Source: Bacteroides sp. OM05-12
GTDB lineage: Bacteria > Bacteroidota > Bacteroidia > Bacteroidales > Bacteroidaceae
Reading direction: 5' to 3'
DNA length: 32,765 nt
Assembly (NCBI RefSeq): GCF_003438995.1
Contig: NZ_QSUN01000032.1
Span: 1 to 32,765, forward strand
The translations under genes and the position numbers were made by a program. The notes under the pieces were generated by a model, which saw only the letters and a program-made list of their open reading frames with translations, had not been told where the DNA came from and did not search any database. Positions 32,719 through 32,765 of the stretch are shown here, in pieces. The first letter of the stretch is position 1; every line of letters starts with the position of its first letter.

Positions 32719-32765
32719 ATGAATAAATCTATCGAGAAATATATAGGAGTTGGGAAACTTAGCTC
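32719..32765 (+). CDS. Start of a further phage gene, cut by the window edge
   Basis: An ATG at 32719 preceded by AGGA opens a frame that runs to the end of the window (15 full codons). It follows the third AATTRACTAATAAC motif, as the two previous genes do. Too little is present to name it. Confidence 0.45.
   Translation, partial: MNKSIEKYIGVGKLS

Overview
The window is a chromosomal segment of a Bacteroidales bacterium, most likely a Bacteroides species. Three things support this. The core genes have Bacteroides-type sequences. Shine-Dalgarno sequences are mostly weak. Many genes are preceded by the Bacteroides sigma-ABfr -7 element TAnnTTTG, in several cases with a TTG/TTTG about 19-22 bases upstream. 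The species cannot be fixed from this sequence alone.

Left and central part (1-17612), mostly conserved core genome. The first 50 bases look like the terminal inverted repeat of an IS3-family (IS150-group) insertion sequence. Next come a GH5 glycosidase lipoprotein (-) and a rightward chromosome-segregation and cell-envelope cluster: parA, parB, a DUF5683 membrane protein, an MltD-like lytic transglycosylase with LysM, and the bifunctional Rel/SpoT alarmone enzyme. A leftward pair (M23 envelope peptidase, then a small MerR-like regulator) shares a divergent promoter region with alaS. After alaS lies a roughly 0.5-kb gene-free interval with several strong palindromes. It is followed by a RecD-like helicase (-), a single-pass membrane protein, a DUF3822 protein, rsmD, and a cardiolipin synthase (-).

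Central accessory insert (17797-20701). Three leftward, AT-rich genes are packed with 4-bp overlap or 2-bp spacing. They encode a PD-(D/E)XK-like nuclease candidate, an RNase J-like metallo-beta-lactamase/beta-CASP hydrolase, and an MPPED-like metallophosphoesterase. This compact nucleic-acid-processing operon is the strongest candidate for an undescribed system in the window.

Region 20890-26563 returns to ordinary genes: a large TonB-receptor-like outer-membrane beta-barrel protein, a small four-helix membrane protein, aroB, a GNAT acetyltransferase, and an HU-like protein fused to a winged-helix-like tail. Three degenerate 23-bp tandem repeats lie upstream of the HU-like gene.

Right part (26816-32765), accessory. 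An orphan ORF is followed by a HigB/HigA-type toxin-antitoxin module flanked by two copies of a roughly 90-bp repeat, which gives a cassette-like layout. A terminator and a 15-16 base fragment matching the 3' end of a tRNA (probably tRNA-Pro) come next and mark a plausible attachment site. To the right is the early region of a temperate phage or phage-like element: a leftward XRE repressor with a coiled-coil tail, an operator array, a divergent Cro-sized protein, an HNH endonuclease, and a run of small early proteins ending with a DUF551 protein. The element continues past the window. Its integrase, structural genes and other end are not visible here.
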